Below, in pieces: positions 30,331 to 39,839 of a stretch of 64,000 bases of DNA (positions are counted from its first letter, which is position 1; each line of letters opens with the position of its first letter). The DNA comes from Trichomonas tenax. Its lineage: Eukaryota; Parabasalia; Trichomonadida; Trichomonadidae. The translations under genes and the position numbers were made by a program. The notes beneath the pieces were generated by a model. The model had not been told where the DNA came from, made no database searches, and saw nothing but the letters and a program-made list of their open reading frames with translations. Location of the stretch: positions 62,001 through 126,000 of the forward strand of contig JALKBU010000023.1 in the NCBI GenBank assembly GCA_023091735.1, written 5' to 3'.

Positions 30331-31098
30331 ATGAGTGCCAAGAATTTTATCCTTGTAATGTCCGGCAAAGGCGGTGTTGGTAAATCAACAACCGCAGCGA
30401 ACATTGCACGTGCCTATGCAGCCAAATACGGAAAAGTCGGTCTTTTGGACCTCGATCTCACTGGTCCTTCAATTCCAACACTTTTCGGCATCAAAGACAA
30501 AGAAATCAAGAACAGAAACGGAAAGATGGTTCCTCAGGTTGTTGATGGTGTCCAAATCATGAGCCTCGGCTTGATGCTTGCTGATCCACACGATGCAGTC
30601 ATCTGGAGAGGCCCAAAGAAGACATCAATGATCAACCAGTTCTTCCAACTCGTCGATTGGGACTGTGGCACAGTTATTGTTGATCTTCCACCAGGCACAT
30701 CAGATGAACACTTATCGACATTCGAGATTTTGAACAGAAATGCATACTCTTACTCCGTCGTTATCGTTACAACACCTAACGTTCTTGCTGTTGCCGATGT
30801 GCGTAAGGGAATTAACCTTTGTCTCAAAGTTAATGCAACAATTGTTGGCATTATAGAGAATTTCTGTGGCGTTGTTTGCCCATGCTGCAACGAAGTCTCA
30901 CCATTACTCGGTGACAAAGCTGCCGATATCATGAGTAACGAGCTTAATCTCGAAATCTTAGCTAAGATTCCATTCATGCCACAGGCAGCTTCTGCAGCCG
31001 ATAAAGGTGAGAAGAATGATGTAATGCTTTCATTCTTTAATGATGTTATTGATAAGATCGCTCCACCTTTACAAGCACCACAGCTTGTTTCCGAATAA
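30331..31098 (+). CDS. NUBP2: Cytosolic Fe-S cluster scaffold ATPase NUBP2/Cfd1
   Basis: 255 aa, ATG to TAA, a typical length for NUBP2/Cfd1. This P-loop ATPase forms a scaffold with NUBP1/Nbp35 on which cytosolic and nuclear 4Fe-4S clusters are built. Visible motifs are the deviant Walker A SGKGGVGKST at residues 11-20, the Mrp-family segment DLDLTGPSIP, WRGPKK, the switch DLPPGTSDEH, and the C-terminal cluster-binding CPCC within GVVCPCCNE. The N-terminal Cys cluster of Nbp35 is absent, which favours Cfd1/NUBP2. Parabasalids lack classical mitochondria, so the partner hydrogenosome pathway is of interest, but no ISC gene is nearby. Codon use is C-rich, as in well-expressed genes here. Confidence 0.9.
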   Translation: MSAKNFILVMSGKGGVGKSTTAANIARAYAAKYGKVGLLDLDLTGPSIPTLFGIKDKEIKNRNGKMVPQVVDGVQIMSLGLMLADPHDAVIWRGPKKTSMINQFFQLVDWDCGTVIVDLPPGTSDEHLSTFEILNRNAYSYSVVIVTTPNVLAVADVRKGINLCLKVNATIVGIIENFCGVVCPCCNEVSPLLGDKAADIMSNELNLEILAKIPFMPQAASAADKGEKNDVMLSFFNDVIDKIAPPLQAPQLVSE

Positions 31099-31248
31099 AG
31101 ATAAATAGATAGTACAGATATTCAATTACTTGGAAATATTATATATCATATAATATATTATCAAACATTTAATAAAACACAAACAAAATAAATAAAGACA
31201 TTGATGCAGCAAAGCCAGATGTATAATTAAAATGAAACAATTTCGATA

Positions 31249-32139
31249 TTATTGTTGATCAGTCGAATTTGTTGATTCCTCTGACTTTTTTTCTTGATTT
31301 TCCTGTTCTTTCTTCTTCTGTTCTTCCCACTTTTCAACCATTTCGATCGAACTTTCTGTTAGCATTTGAACTGAAGGGAATTTAAACTTTCTTCTGAATA
31401 ATTTCATTTCTTTTTCAGTAAATCCTTTCTTGGCTATTTTGAGACGTGTTGCGAACTCTGGAATCAACTGAATAACAAGCAAATCGTATTCCTTTTTAAC
31501 TTCTTGTAATTGCGCCCGTCTTTGTGCAAGTTTTATCTGTGATGGAATAGCTCTCGAAGGATATGGTTGATGTATAAAGGCAGGAACCCCACCTTTCGAT
31601 AGAGTTTTCATATCTTGATCAATTTTAGTTAATTTAAGTGGATTTTGGAATTCTTTCAAATCGTTAATTACTTTTTTATGTTTTTCGTTTAATTTTAATA
31701 TCACATCTTCGAGTCTTTTAATTTCTTCTGTTAAAACTTTGGATGAGAAAAATGATGTTTGATTTTGGTTCGGAGATGACATGAAATCTATATTTGTTCT
31801 CTTTACAGACGTCGCTGTAGTAGGGAATGAATGAAGTAATTGAGCTGTCTCAATATAACGTACAGCATCATTTTGATGAGAATTAAATTCATCCTTCAAT
31901 TCCAGTAGCAGAGACAATAGGTAAACTTCTGGTTCCGCGAATTTGTCGTTAAGAATGCGTCTCAAATTTTCCTTAAGATAATGAACTTGATTATTAAGTA
32001 AATTCAGCTTCTGAGACAATCGCGTGTACTCGTATTTGCTTTTTGGCATGTTTTTGAGCGCTGGAAGGATTTTGTTTGCGTATGTTAAATTAAGACTCCC
32101 GAACTGTGACATGCAAAATGAAAAAATAATAATGGACAT
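31249..32139 (-). CDS. Coiled-coil hypothetical protein
   Basis: 296 aa from the ATG at 32139, or 287 aa from ATG 32112, where MSQFGSLNLTYANKIL reads like a natural N-terminus. Helical throughout with heptad-like stretches (SQKLNLLNNQVHYLKENLRRIL, then LEDVILKLNEKHKKVINDLKEF and RRAQLQEVKKEYDLL). The C-terminus is acidic and Lys-rich (KKKEQENQEKKSEES). No known domain recognised. A TGTCAC stands at the 32112 start. Its 3' end lies 150 bp from that of NUBP2; the genes are convergent. Confidence 0.6.
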   Translation of the reverse strand: MSIIIFSFCMSQFGSLNLTYANKILPALKNMPKSKYEYTRLSQKLNLLNNQVHYLKENLRRILNDKFAEPEVYLLSLLLELKDEFNSHQNDAVRYIETAQLLHSFPTTATSVKRTNIDFMSSPNQNQTSFFSSKVLTEEIKRLEDVILKLNEKHKKVINDLKEFQNPLKLTKIDQDMKTLSKGGVPAFIHQPYPSRAIPSQIKLAQRRAQLQEVKKEYDLLVIQLIPEFATRLKIAKKGFTEKEMKLFRRKFKFPSVQMLTESSIEMVEKWEEQKKKEQENQEKKSEESTNSTDQQ

Positions 32140-33211
32140 AGAACATATTCATACATTTATACCTATTCGTTAATGAATGGAACAATAATCTTTCATATTT
32201 GAGATTTGTCAAAAAAAGGATTTTTTCTTTTAAAGCAAAACTATTTAACATTCGAATAGGACTAGGTTTTTAATGATGGTAGCTAAAGTTTTTGTTTTAA
32301 TAATGTTGATTTTTATAATTTTTATGATATTTAATAAATAGTATTGCTATTGAAGCTCACAGCAATTTTTAAGAGTTTTCACAAAGATTTTGTTCTTTAT
32401 TAAATGCCATTTCATAATTATTCACAATTTTTAAGTAGAGACCCAAATCATTTCTTTTAATCGATAATTAAAAGATTTTTTTCATGAACATTAACATATT
32501 GTTTGTGATACTTTTGTTTTTCGAATTTCTACCTTCAACTCAATTATTTTGTTGATAAAACTTATAAGATGTATTCCACATGATGTAGGGAGTGTACCTT
32601 ATGAAGGACTAAGCATGATTAACTTTAAAGATTGGTAATGTTATGAAAAATCTTTCATATATATATAATTTTGTCGGCAAATGACAAATATTTTGAAACA
32701 AAACTTCAACATTTAATATTTTGCCATGTTGATGGATCGCGCATTATTAAAAGATAATATCGGGAATAACATTAAATGTAAAAATAACATCGTGTATCTT
32801 TTTGAACTTTTAAAATGTCTGATATCTATATTTACCGGCAATATGTTGTTGTGGGTGAGAAAAATAAACGTATGTTAACTATCAAACCAAATATTCGAAG
32901 AAATTAACTATGATATCTATCATAAAAACCCATCAAAATGTTACAAAACACTAATCATACTAATCCCCGCTAAAAATACATATATATTACCTTTGCATTA
33001 TTATCTCTCCATAATTTTCTCATTTAATCGCCTAATTTTCATTGATAAAGCAACTGCATATAAGTATATCCAAACAAAATACAAAGATATGAGATATTGT
33101 GTCATTTGACGGCAAATGACATATGCAACATAAAGAAAATATATTCATAATGAATAGTGTTGGTTTATCTTTCACTTTATTTTTCTATCCACAAATTGAC
33201 GTCAAAAATAA
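32140..33211. other. Intergenic, 1072 bp
   Basis: AT-rich. The phrase GGCAAATGACA occurs at about 32675 and 33110, the second just after an inverted TTTGAC. A CRE-like TTGACGTCAA ends the region (33196-33205). I see no gene. Confidence 0.5.
33196..33205. promoter_or_regulatory. Palindromic TGACGTCA site before the secreted-protein gene
   Basis: TTGACGTCAA is a perfect palindrome whose core (33197-33204) is the classical CRE/bZIP site. It ends 6 bases before the ATG at 33212. Given the TGACA elements before other genes, it may be the core promoter rather than a distal site. A short CREB-like bZIP gene is in the same window (63035). Confidence 0.4.
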
Positions 33212-33997
33212 ATGTTGAGAACATTCTGTCAAATTTTTTTGTTATTATCAGTCGCCGAATCAAGGAGAATTCGTTCGAAATACCCACACACTATCGAAGT
33301 TGAGCCCGTGCGTAGATGCTACCACTCACGCAAATTGCCGCCAGCACAGAATGATTGGTGGTCACACGATTTCTTAAATCAATCATACAGTTTTCCATCG
33401 TATCCACATAGTGGAGCAATATATGCTAAAAAGCCAGCAATCTATTTATATCCAACAAAGGAAATCAACATTTCAGTTGGTGTTGAGTTGGATCAGAAGC
33501 AGTTCACAGCAGTTGTCCCAGAGTTCGATTCTGGAACGAAGTGGAATATCATCACGAAGCCAGGCGGGGAAATCATTCACCGCAACAAGAAAATCTCATA
33601 CCTCTTCTGGGAGGCGAAGTCATCGATGAAGGCAGACTTCAAAGATCGATTCGTCGTCAAGCGGGGCGAATTCCTCGAGAAGTCACTCACGGCTCTCAAC
33701 TTGAACGATCGCGAGAAGTTTGACTTCATCATGTACTAGCTTCCGACATTCAACAAACTCGGCGATGTTTTCTGCTCTTTCCAGCTCGGCAACTACTGCA
33801 AGGCTCACCCTCTCAGTTTCTCTGTTGCGCCAGACAGCGTCATCAGAGTCTTCATCGAGCTTCGCAAGGCTAAGCCATCCGATGTCCACAAGAGAGTGCA
33901 GAAGCTTTCACGTGTCGAGGGCAAAGGATTCACAGTTGTCGAGTGGGGCGGAACAATCGTTCTCTCTAAGCGCTACAGCGCAATCCTTCTCAAGTGA
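33212..33997 (+). pseudogene. Secreted protein with an in-frame TAG, bacterial-like family
   Basis: The first segment (33212-33739, 175 codons) begins with a signal peptide-like MLRTFCQIFLLLSVAES. It includes AKKPAIYLYPTKE, YLFWEAK and the end REKFDFIMY. A TAG at 33737-33739 is followed in the same frame by 85 further codons (LPTFNKLGDVFCSFQLG, VIRVFIELRKAKPSDVHKR, FTVVEWGGTIV), closed by TGA at 33995. Both parts belong to one domain. From memory, a family of bacterial secreted or hypothetical proteins carries the same ordered motifs (KPxIYLYP, YLFWE, Y-W-LP, VEWGG) with Trp where TAG lies, so TGG to TAG is likely. The eukaryotic copy may derive from bacteria. I call it disrupted, with readthrough as the alternative. 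Confidence 0.65.
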
Positions 33998-35233
33998 GAA
34001 CGCGAATTTAAATGATTTTTCATTTAATTGAAGTTTATTTTAATGATATGTTATTTCAAAAATCATAATTTTTTACTATATTTGATGTTTTATTGTAGAG
34101 TATTCAGGATTCTGAAACCCTGTCAATAGAATATCTTGTTCTTTTGCGAAATATGTTCAAAAATTATCATTATTTTGATTTTGGAACAAATTGCTGAGTA
34201 AAATATACTCAAAAAGATTAGTATAAGCATGTTATAAGCTATTTTCGTTATAACAATGAGATATTTTCAGTTCATTGGAATTAACATTCTTTCAACATTG
34301 TAGCCATAAAAATAGCGTGGTATATGTAAGTGCTTTTTATTTCTAAGATATAAACAGGTTTCTAAAACATTAATGAAATTTTCATTAATTCATATTCTTT
34401 TGATTACTCAATAGCCTGTACACTAGCGATTTGAAAGGCTGAAAATTTCCTCACAACACTCAAATAATATTGATATGATATTGAATTCTTGTCTAAAAAA
34501 TATTTGCACAATGTGTACCCCAGGGTATTTGATAGCCCAAACATTTCCTTCAACATTATGTTTTTTAAAAAAATTAACATATATTTTTGTCACATTCCTG
34601 CACTGTTCTATTCTCAGCCATTATATGAAAAATCACCACATCAAAAGCAAGAGAAACACATATATATTAAATTTTGAAATTCAATATTAACAGATAATCA
34701 TCACAACTAAAACAAAGCATAACTACATCAATCTTAAGCGATATCTATATGAAAGAAGTGAGGTATCTATTTTTGATAAATATTTAAAAAATATTTTTAA
34801 CAGATGCTCATCACAATGTAACAATTATATATCTTCAAAAATTGCAAGCGACGCCTCTATAAAAGAAGTGAAAGAATCATTTTTGATTAATATTTTAAAA
34901 ATGTTTTTAATATATTATCACCACAACTAAACAGTGAAATATCCTCGAAAAATCCAAGCGATATTTCTATGAAAGAAGTGAGGGAATCATTCTCGATTAA
35001 AATTTTAAACATATTGTCAACAGATACTCACCACAATGAAATAGTGAAATATCCTCAAAAATCGCAAGCGATATCTCTATAAAAGAAGTGAGAGAAGCAA
35101 ATATGAATAATATGAAAATAATATGTTAACAGGTAAACACCACATCCAAGGAGTGATATATCATTAGCGAGTTCCCGCGATTCCAGAAATCAAGTTGTGG
35201 GTCACCAGCAAACAAAAGAATATTCACGACGAT
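33998..35233. other. Intergenic, 1236 bp
   Basis: No gene recognised. The 3' half is occupied by a 110-bp tandem repeat, listed separately. Confidence 0.5.
34690..35160 (+). repeat. 110-bp tandem repeat, four units
   Basis: The landmark AAGCGA starts at 34736, 34846, 34956 and 35066, exactly 110 bp apart. Each copy continues as CTATGAAAGAAGTGAG or CTATAAAAGAAGTGA. The intervening parts match with scattered substitutions and no visible indels. The array is followed by the PH gene. 110 is not a multiple of three and no continuous frame runs through it, so it is non-coding here. Confidence 0.75.
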
Positions 35234-35260
35234 ATGGGCAGTTTTGACATTCCGGTTTAG

Positions 35261-35896
35261 ATGTTCCTTAACCTTTATCTTCAAGGCGCTAAGACATGGA
35301 AACCATATTGGGTTGAAATCCGTGATAATTTCTTAGATATTTCAGTTGAATATGGCAAGGAAGCTTTCACATCCTACCATATCGGAGTATTAAAGGTCCG
35401 CCCTTCAAAGGATTTCCCGGATCGTCCAGATGTCCTCGAATTTTACGACGGAGATGGCCTTACGCAAGTCCATTTTTGGGTATTCACTTATGACCCATTC
35501 GATATCCTTGAATTTTTCAAGGGAATCTGCGCCTCTTACAAGAACTGGCGTGAAAATATTCAGCGTGAAAATACACCACAACACTTTACATGCGAAGTTA
35601 AGCCACCGGGCTTTTTCAGTGCAAACGTCGAATGGAAAGTATCTCAAGACAGAATTTCAATAGCAAAGAGTGGCCGCGAAGAGTCATTTATCCTCCTTAA
35701 AGATTTAGTTTCAATTACTCCTTCTGCAAGCTCATCCAAGCCAAATGCATTCAAATACTCTCTTAAGAATGGTGGCGAGAAAGATGAGCACCGCTGCCTC
35801 ACTCTTGCTAATATGAAGCAGCTTCTCGACGCTATCTATACAAACACTTTCATTATCAAATCTGCCTCAGAAGGCGCTCAAGCCCCACCTGAGTAA
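35261..35896 (+). CDS. PH-domain protein, possibly two PH-like folds
   Basis: 211 aa from the ATG at 35261 to TAA. The first ~100 residues fit a pleckstrin-homology fold: LNLYLQGAKTWKPYWVEIRDNFLDIS, beta strands, then the helix DPFDILEFFKGICASYKNWRE with the typical Trp. The second half (about 110-205) is a second, weaker PH-like unit ending LANMKQLLDAIYTNTF. It probably binds membranes or phosphoinositides. Directly upstream and in frame is ATGGGCAGTTTTGACATTCC-GGTT followed by TAG at 35258-35260. MGSFDIPV would be the normal N-terminus of such proteins, so the native start may be 35234, with TAG a nonsense mutation. Alternatively it is a small upstream frame. Confidence 0.65.
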   Translation: MFLNLYLQGAKTWKPYWVEIRDNFLDISVEYGKEAFTSYHIGVLKVRPSKDFPDRPDVLEFYDGDGLTQVHFWVFTYDPFDILEFFKGICASYKNWRENIQRENTPQHFTCEVKPPGFFSANVEWKVSQDRISIAKSGREESFILLKDLVSITPSASSSKPNAFKYSLKNGGEKDEHRCLTLANMKQLLDAIYTNTFIIKSASEGAQAPPE

Positions 35897-36280
35897 TTCT
35901 AACCATTGGCACTATTTTGAATGGTATTTAAATTTCGAAATTTTATATCCAATATTAAAACAAGAAAGTTGAAGTTTTTAAATTTTTTATACATTTTATA
36001 CATTATCCATTGATGATACTTCAGATAACAAACAAGCAACTCAAGTATTTATTATTTTGATAAATTGAATTTGCTTGTTGATATTTTTTGAACGAATTCA
36101 AAATATTTCATTGAAGAAAACAAAAGGTTATTAATTTGTATTGATGTGACAATTTTGCTTTTGAATATAGAGTATGTGTAGTGTATTTCGAGTAAGTTTT
36201 GTTGATTTTTTTTTTCATAAATAAACATTTTAATAGAAACACAAGATCAAGATATTATAATACTAAAATTCTAATATGCA
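35897..36280. other. Convergent intergenic, 384 bp
   Basis: AT-rich 3' region of two convergent genes. Nothing recognised. Confidence 0.5.
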
Positions 36281-37534
36281 TCACGTGAAGTTATGTGATT
36301 GTTGATCTAACAACCATTCTTCCTGCAAAACCTTGTTTCGAATTGATATCAAAATTATGCTTACAGCAAGGATAACTGCTGTAGCTGTGATTGCTGCGAA
36401 CAGTATAATGAGCTGATTACGAACTGGGATTGGTTGTGGAACTTTTTGCGGTGATGTTGGCTTGAAATCGCATTCTTGGATGTAATACAGCGATGTACGG
36501 TACGCCTCGGTTTCGCCAACTCCGGATGCATTGTAAACAGGAGCTTCACGTCTCAAACCAATTTCGGACATTTTATCAACGCATGAAGTTCTAATATTGA
36601 GAGTAAAGTTTGTTTGACCGCTTCTCTCTAAGTTGGGGCCACTGAGAACATTTCTTGAGAATTCAGAATTGACAATTGTGAAAACCGCGTCTTTTTGGCC
36701 TTGTATTGCAGTAAATGCTGCTTGCACAGTATTGTTCTGTACTGCAATGCGATTCAATGTGATTGATCGTGATTTAAACATCATAAATCCAGTTTCTGCT
36801 GTGTTTTGGCAAAACATCGAGAATAAAAGCATCGCTGTGTTAGAATCAATGATTCCAACGAACGTTGCGTCGCCTTTGAATGTGTTATGCGTAGAATTAA
36901 CACCATTAACAATAGTGAAATCCCTTAATAACGAAAGGACATTATCACCTTTATTGGAGTTTACTGGACAGTTATATATGGACACCAACTTCGTTGTCAC
37001 AGATGAACTCGCTTTAGTGTTATAGACAGCAACTGCGTGGTGAGCTGAAGAAGCACAACATCTCGTGAAACATGATTTAAGGAGCAATGGCTGTGGACCA
37101 CCGGCAAATATAGCGCCTCCCCTATCAGCAGAACAGTCTTTGAAGGTTGATTCTTGTATGTGAATTATTGGATACATATCTTGAGGGAATGGAACGGAGA
37201 TCGCACCGCCGTTCTCGGCCGTAGTGCAGTCGCTGAATATACACCGAGTGATGTTTAGTGACTTATCGTTCTCGAATTTATATCCAGTTGTGAAATTTTG
37301 GCCGTATAAGCTTATTGCATTGAGGGAGATGACGGAATCCAAGAATTTATTGAACTTGGAATTCACAAATTGCAAATTTTCGATGTGTGTCGATGATCGA
37401 TAAAAATTCGAGAAAAACTTTTGCGCTTGGACCCTCGAAAATTGGACATTTTGCGGATTGGTCGATTTTGAGATAGAAAAAAGCGGCGAATAACTAAAAG
37501 AAGAAATAACCAGCGATGAAAAGCTGTGATTCAT
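36281..37534 (-). CDS. Surface beta-helix protein with a C-terminal anchor
   Basis: 417 aa, ATG to TGA. It looks like a parallel beta-helix ectodomain with Cys/Asn-rich turns and GGAI motifs (ENGGAISVPF, DRGGAIFAGG), as in the polymorphic-membrane-protein-like and BspA-adjacent surface proteins of trichomonads. Many NXS/T sites are present. One transmembrane segment lies near residues 372-397 (QLIILFAAITATAVILAVSI), with a short cytoplasmic tail. No signal peptide is seen at the N-terminus (MNHSFSSLVISSFSYS is only weakly hydrophobic), so secretion may depend on an extended 5' end or the anchor. Likely role in adhesion; unproven. Confidence 0.6.
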   Translation of the reverse strand: MNHSFSSLVISSFSYSPLFSISKSTNPQNVQFSRVQAQKFFSNFYRSSTHIENLQFVNSKFNKFLDSVISLNAISLYGQNFTTGYKFENDKSLNITRCIFSDCTTAENGGAISVPFPQDMYPIIHIQESTFKDCSADRGGAIFAGGPQPLLLKSCFTRCCASSAHHAVAVYNTKASSSVTTKLVSIYNCPVNSNKGDNVLSLLRDFTIVNGVNSTHNTFKGDATFVGIIDSNTAMLLFSMFCQNTAETGFMMFKSRSITLNRIAVQNNTVQAAFTAIQGQKDAVFTIVNSEFSRNVLSGPNLERSGQTNFTLNIRTSCVDKMSEIGLRREAPVYNASGVGETEAYRTSLYYIQECDFKPTSPQKVPQPIPVRNQLIILFAAITATAVILAVSIILISIRNKVLQEEWLLDQQSHNFT

Positions 37535-37948
37535 TTTGTTTTTGAAAAAATGCGGTTTCGATTTGATAATAAAATTTTAGAAAATAAATATTAAAAACTG
37601 CGTCTCTATGATATATAATCCAAGAAAATAGTTGTAATTAAACAAAAATAGCAAAGATTTGATTTGATTATGAAAATTCATGAACTCAAATGATATTAGC
37701 CGCTTCTTGATGATTTACAATTAAGTTCATTGCAATTTCCCTTTCATACGACAATAGTAACACTGATAATTGATGCTTTTTTTGATTCAATAGAATTATA
37801 ATCAATTTAAATATCTTGTTACTGTGGGATTTGGAATCAATAAGCACATGAAGAGTTTGGTTTTCATATTCAGATGACTTGAATGAATTATGATGGCCGA
37901 CTTTAGATCTTGTTGCTTAAATATCGGGAATGATGAGGATGGCAATAA
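37535..37948. other. Intergenic, 414 bp
   Basis: AT-rich. Nothing recognised. Confidence 0.5.
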
Positions 37949-39745
37949 TCAGAATATGTTTTCCATTTTTTGCTTGTATTTTTTAGCAATGTATAATCCT
38001 TTTTCTTTCAGTTCACAGAATTTCGTTTTTAGGTCTTCAATTTCATTTTTAAGATTATTGTCGATTGTTTTATTTTCAGCAACTATATCTTGAATTTTTT
38101 TGATGACTTGAGAAGACTTTATTATTGTAACATGAAGCGATGCAACTGGGTCTGATAATGCCGCACATTCCAGTAGTTCAAGATCTCTATTAAGCAAAGC
38201 AAGTCTTATCAATGATTCCTTACGAAAAGCATGATGTATGTTTTTCACAATATCCATATATTTCAACTTAGCATTTTCTATATCTCTGCTATATTCGCTT
38301 TCAAAAGCATCTATAAACTCGTTTCTGGCAATTTTCTCGTTTTCAATAATAGCAGCATTTTTGTCTTCATTAGTAGCATAATTTTGTTCTTCGTCTTCTT
38401 CTTCATTAATAGCATAATTTTGTTCTTCATCTTCTTCTTGATTACTATCATCAATTTGTTCTTCATCATCTTCTTCTTCATTAGTAGCATAATTTTGTTC
38501 ATCATCTTCTTCTTGATTACAATCATCAATTTGTTCTTTATTTTTGGTTGGAAGTTTGTCCATTAAATTTTGGAAGGAAGCTTTGATGTTGTTACTGTTA
38601 TTAAAAACTTTTTCCACCAGAATTTTAAGTGCTCTATATCTATCTCGAGGGGTTCCAATTCCTGTCCATAAAGCATTAACAAGTTTAAGAATCGCATCGT
38701 AGTCATCCTTTTCTGCTTTTCGTTCTAAGGCAGAGATTTTGGGACTGATTGTCATTTCCCATTTATTTGAGTTAATTGAGCAATTATAATAATACTCTGT
38801 AGCTACCTTTTGAGCCTCAAAATACTTATCCACATCAGCTTTGAAATTTTCGCCAATTTTTTTGATTTGTTCGTTACTCGAGTTTTTGCAATATTCAATT
38901 AACTCTTCAACAATCTTTTGAGAACTTGGACGATTTGTAGGTTCTTTAACTAAACATTTCCTAATTAATTCAATAAATTCATAACGATCATATTCCTTTG
39001 TGTTAACCATTTTCATCAAGACATCACTACTCCATGAATCAAATTCTTTCTTTTTATCTTCATCTAGCTGACGGTTAAAGAGAGTTTTTCCATATTCCCA
39101 TATATCACACAAATAATCATATTGTCGACCAGTGGTTTCAGGCGCCTTTTTCGATTTTTCCTGTTTTGTTTTGTTTTCGTCATCATCTCTTCGAGCATTT
39201 TTAAGAAAGTATTTCCAAGTCGTTTTTTCCATATTCCTTACGATTAAATTGTTTTGATGGAAATGAAGCAATTGAAATGCCAAATCTTTTGCAAATATAA
39301 GCAATTCATTATCCCCATCATTCTCTGGCTGCTTTTGAGTAGATATGACTAAGCATTTCGTATTATCTTGAGACGTAAATTTTTTGCCCAGACCTTCATG
39401 AATAGATTCAAGTCCACGTTTAATATCTGTATGTAATACTCTATACCCAACAATTGGGTTGATGGATCTAGGGTGATAGTAACCTAAATATAAAGTATCT
39501 AGCATTCTAAATAATCTATTTAGGTTTTCAAACACAATGACTGCATATTGATTATCTGTTTTCGTAATATCGATATCTCCCAGTAGCAATTTGCTGGATT
39601 TGGTTGTTTGTGTGGTATTCTCATTATTTTCAGTATCGTTATCATTGTTTTGGCATTTTATTATCTTCAAAATGTCAAATGTCGATCTAATTACTATATC
39701 TTGCTTTTCGGCCTTGAAAGTGCTTTCATTGGATGGATTCATCAT
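37949..39745 (-). CDS. Pseudokinase plus Sel1-like region and acidic repeats
   Basis: 598 aa from ATG ATG at 39745. The N-terminal half follows the trichomonad kinase layout, but key residues are gone: the catalytic loop reads HFHQNNLIVRNMEKTTW instead of HRDLKPEN, no DFG is present, and the Gly-rich loop and its Lys are missing. A helix-F-like stretch CDIWEYGKTLF and the C-lobe end KCLVKEPTNRPSSQKIVEEL remain. Residues ~330-400 resemble Sel1-like pairs (DYDAILKLVNALWTGIGTPRDRYRAL). An acidic tandem tract of EEDEEQNYATNEE-type units follows at 38370-38530, then a coiled C-terminus. It is probably a signalling scaffold, not an enzyme. TTTTGACATGTAAG lies about 40 bp upstream of the ATG. Confidence 0.65.
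   Translation of the reverse strand: MMNPSNESTFKAEKQDIVIRSTFDILKIIKCQNNDNDTENNENTTQTTKSSKLLLGDIDITKTDNQYAVIVFENLNRLFRMLDTLYLGYYHPRSINPIVGYRVLHTDIKRGLESIHEGLGKKFTSQDNTKCLVISTQKQPENDGDNELLIFAKDLAFQLLHFHQNNLIVRNMEKTTWKYFLKNARRDDDENKTKQEKSKKAPETTGRQYDYLCDIWEYGKTLFNRQLDEDKKKEFDSWSSDVLMKMVNTKEYDRYEFIELIRKCLVKEPTNRPSSQKIVEELIEYCKNSSNEQIKKIGENFKADVDKYFEAQKVATEYYYNCSINSNKWEMTISPKISALERKAEKDDYDAILKLVNALWTGIGTPRDRYRALKILVEKVFNNSNNIKASFQNLMDKLPTKNKEQIDDCNQEEDDEQNYATNEEEDDEEQIDDSNQEEDEEQNYAINEEEDEEQNYATNEDKNAAIIENEKIARNEFIDAFESEYSRDIENAKLKYMDIVKNIHHAFRKESLIRLALLNRDLELLECAALSDPVASLHVTIIKSSQVIKKIQDIVAENKTIDNNLKNEIEDLKTKFCELKEKGLYIAKKYKQKMENIF
38370..38530 (-). repeat. In-frame acidic tandem repeats within the pseudokinase
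   Basis: Alternating units coding for (Q)NYAxNEEED and DDxNQEEDxEQ. At DNA level the phrase GCATAATTTTGTTC recurs at about 38377, 38412 and 38487 (plus strand). The reading frame is kept, so length may vary between strains. Confidence 0.7.
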
Positions 39746-39839
39746 TCTTGTTGGACAAAAATAAGGTTATTGTAAAATCTTACATGTCAAAAAATGATCA
39801 AAATAAATTTGATGAAAGAAAGTTTAAAACTATACTAAA

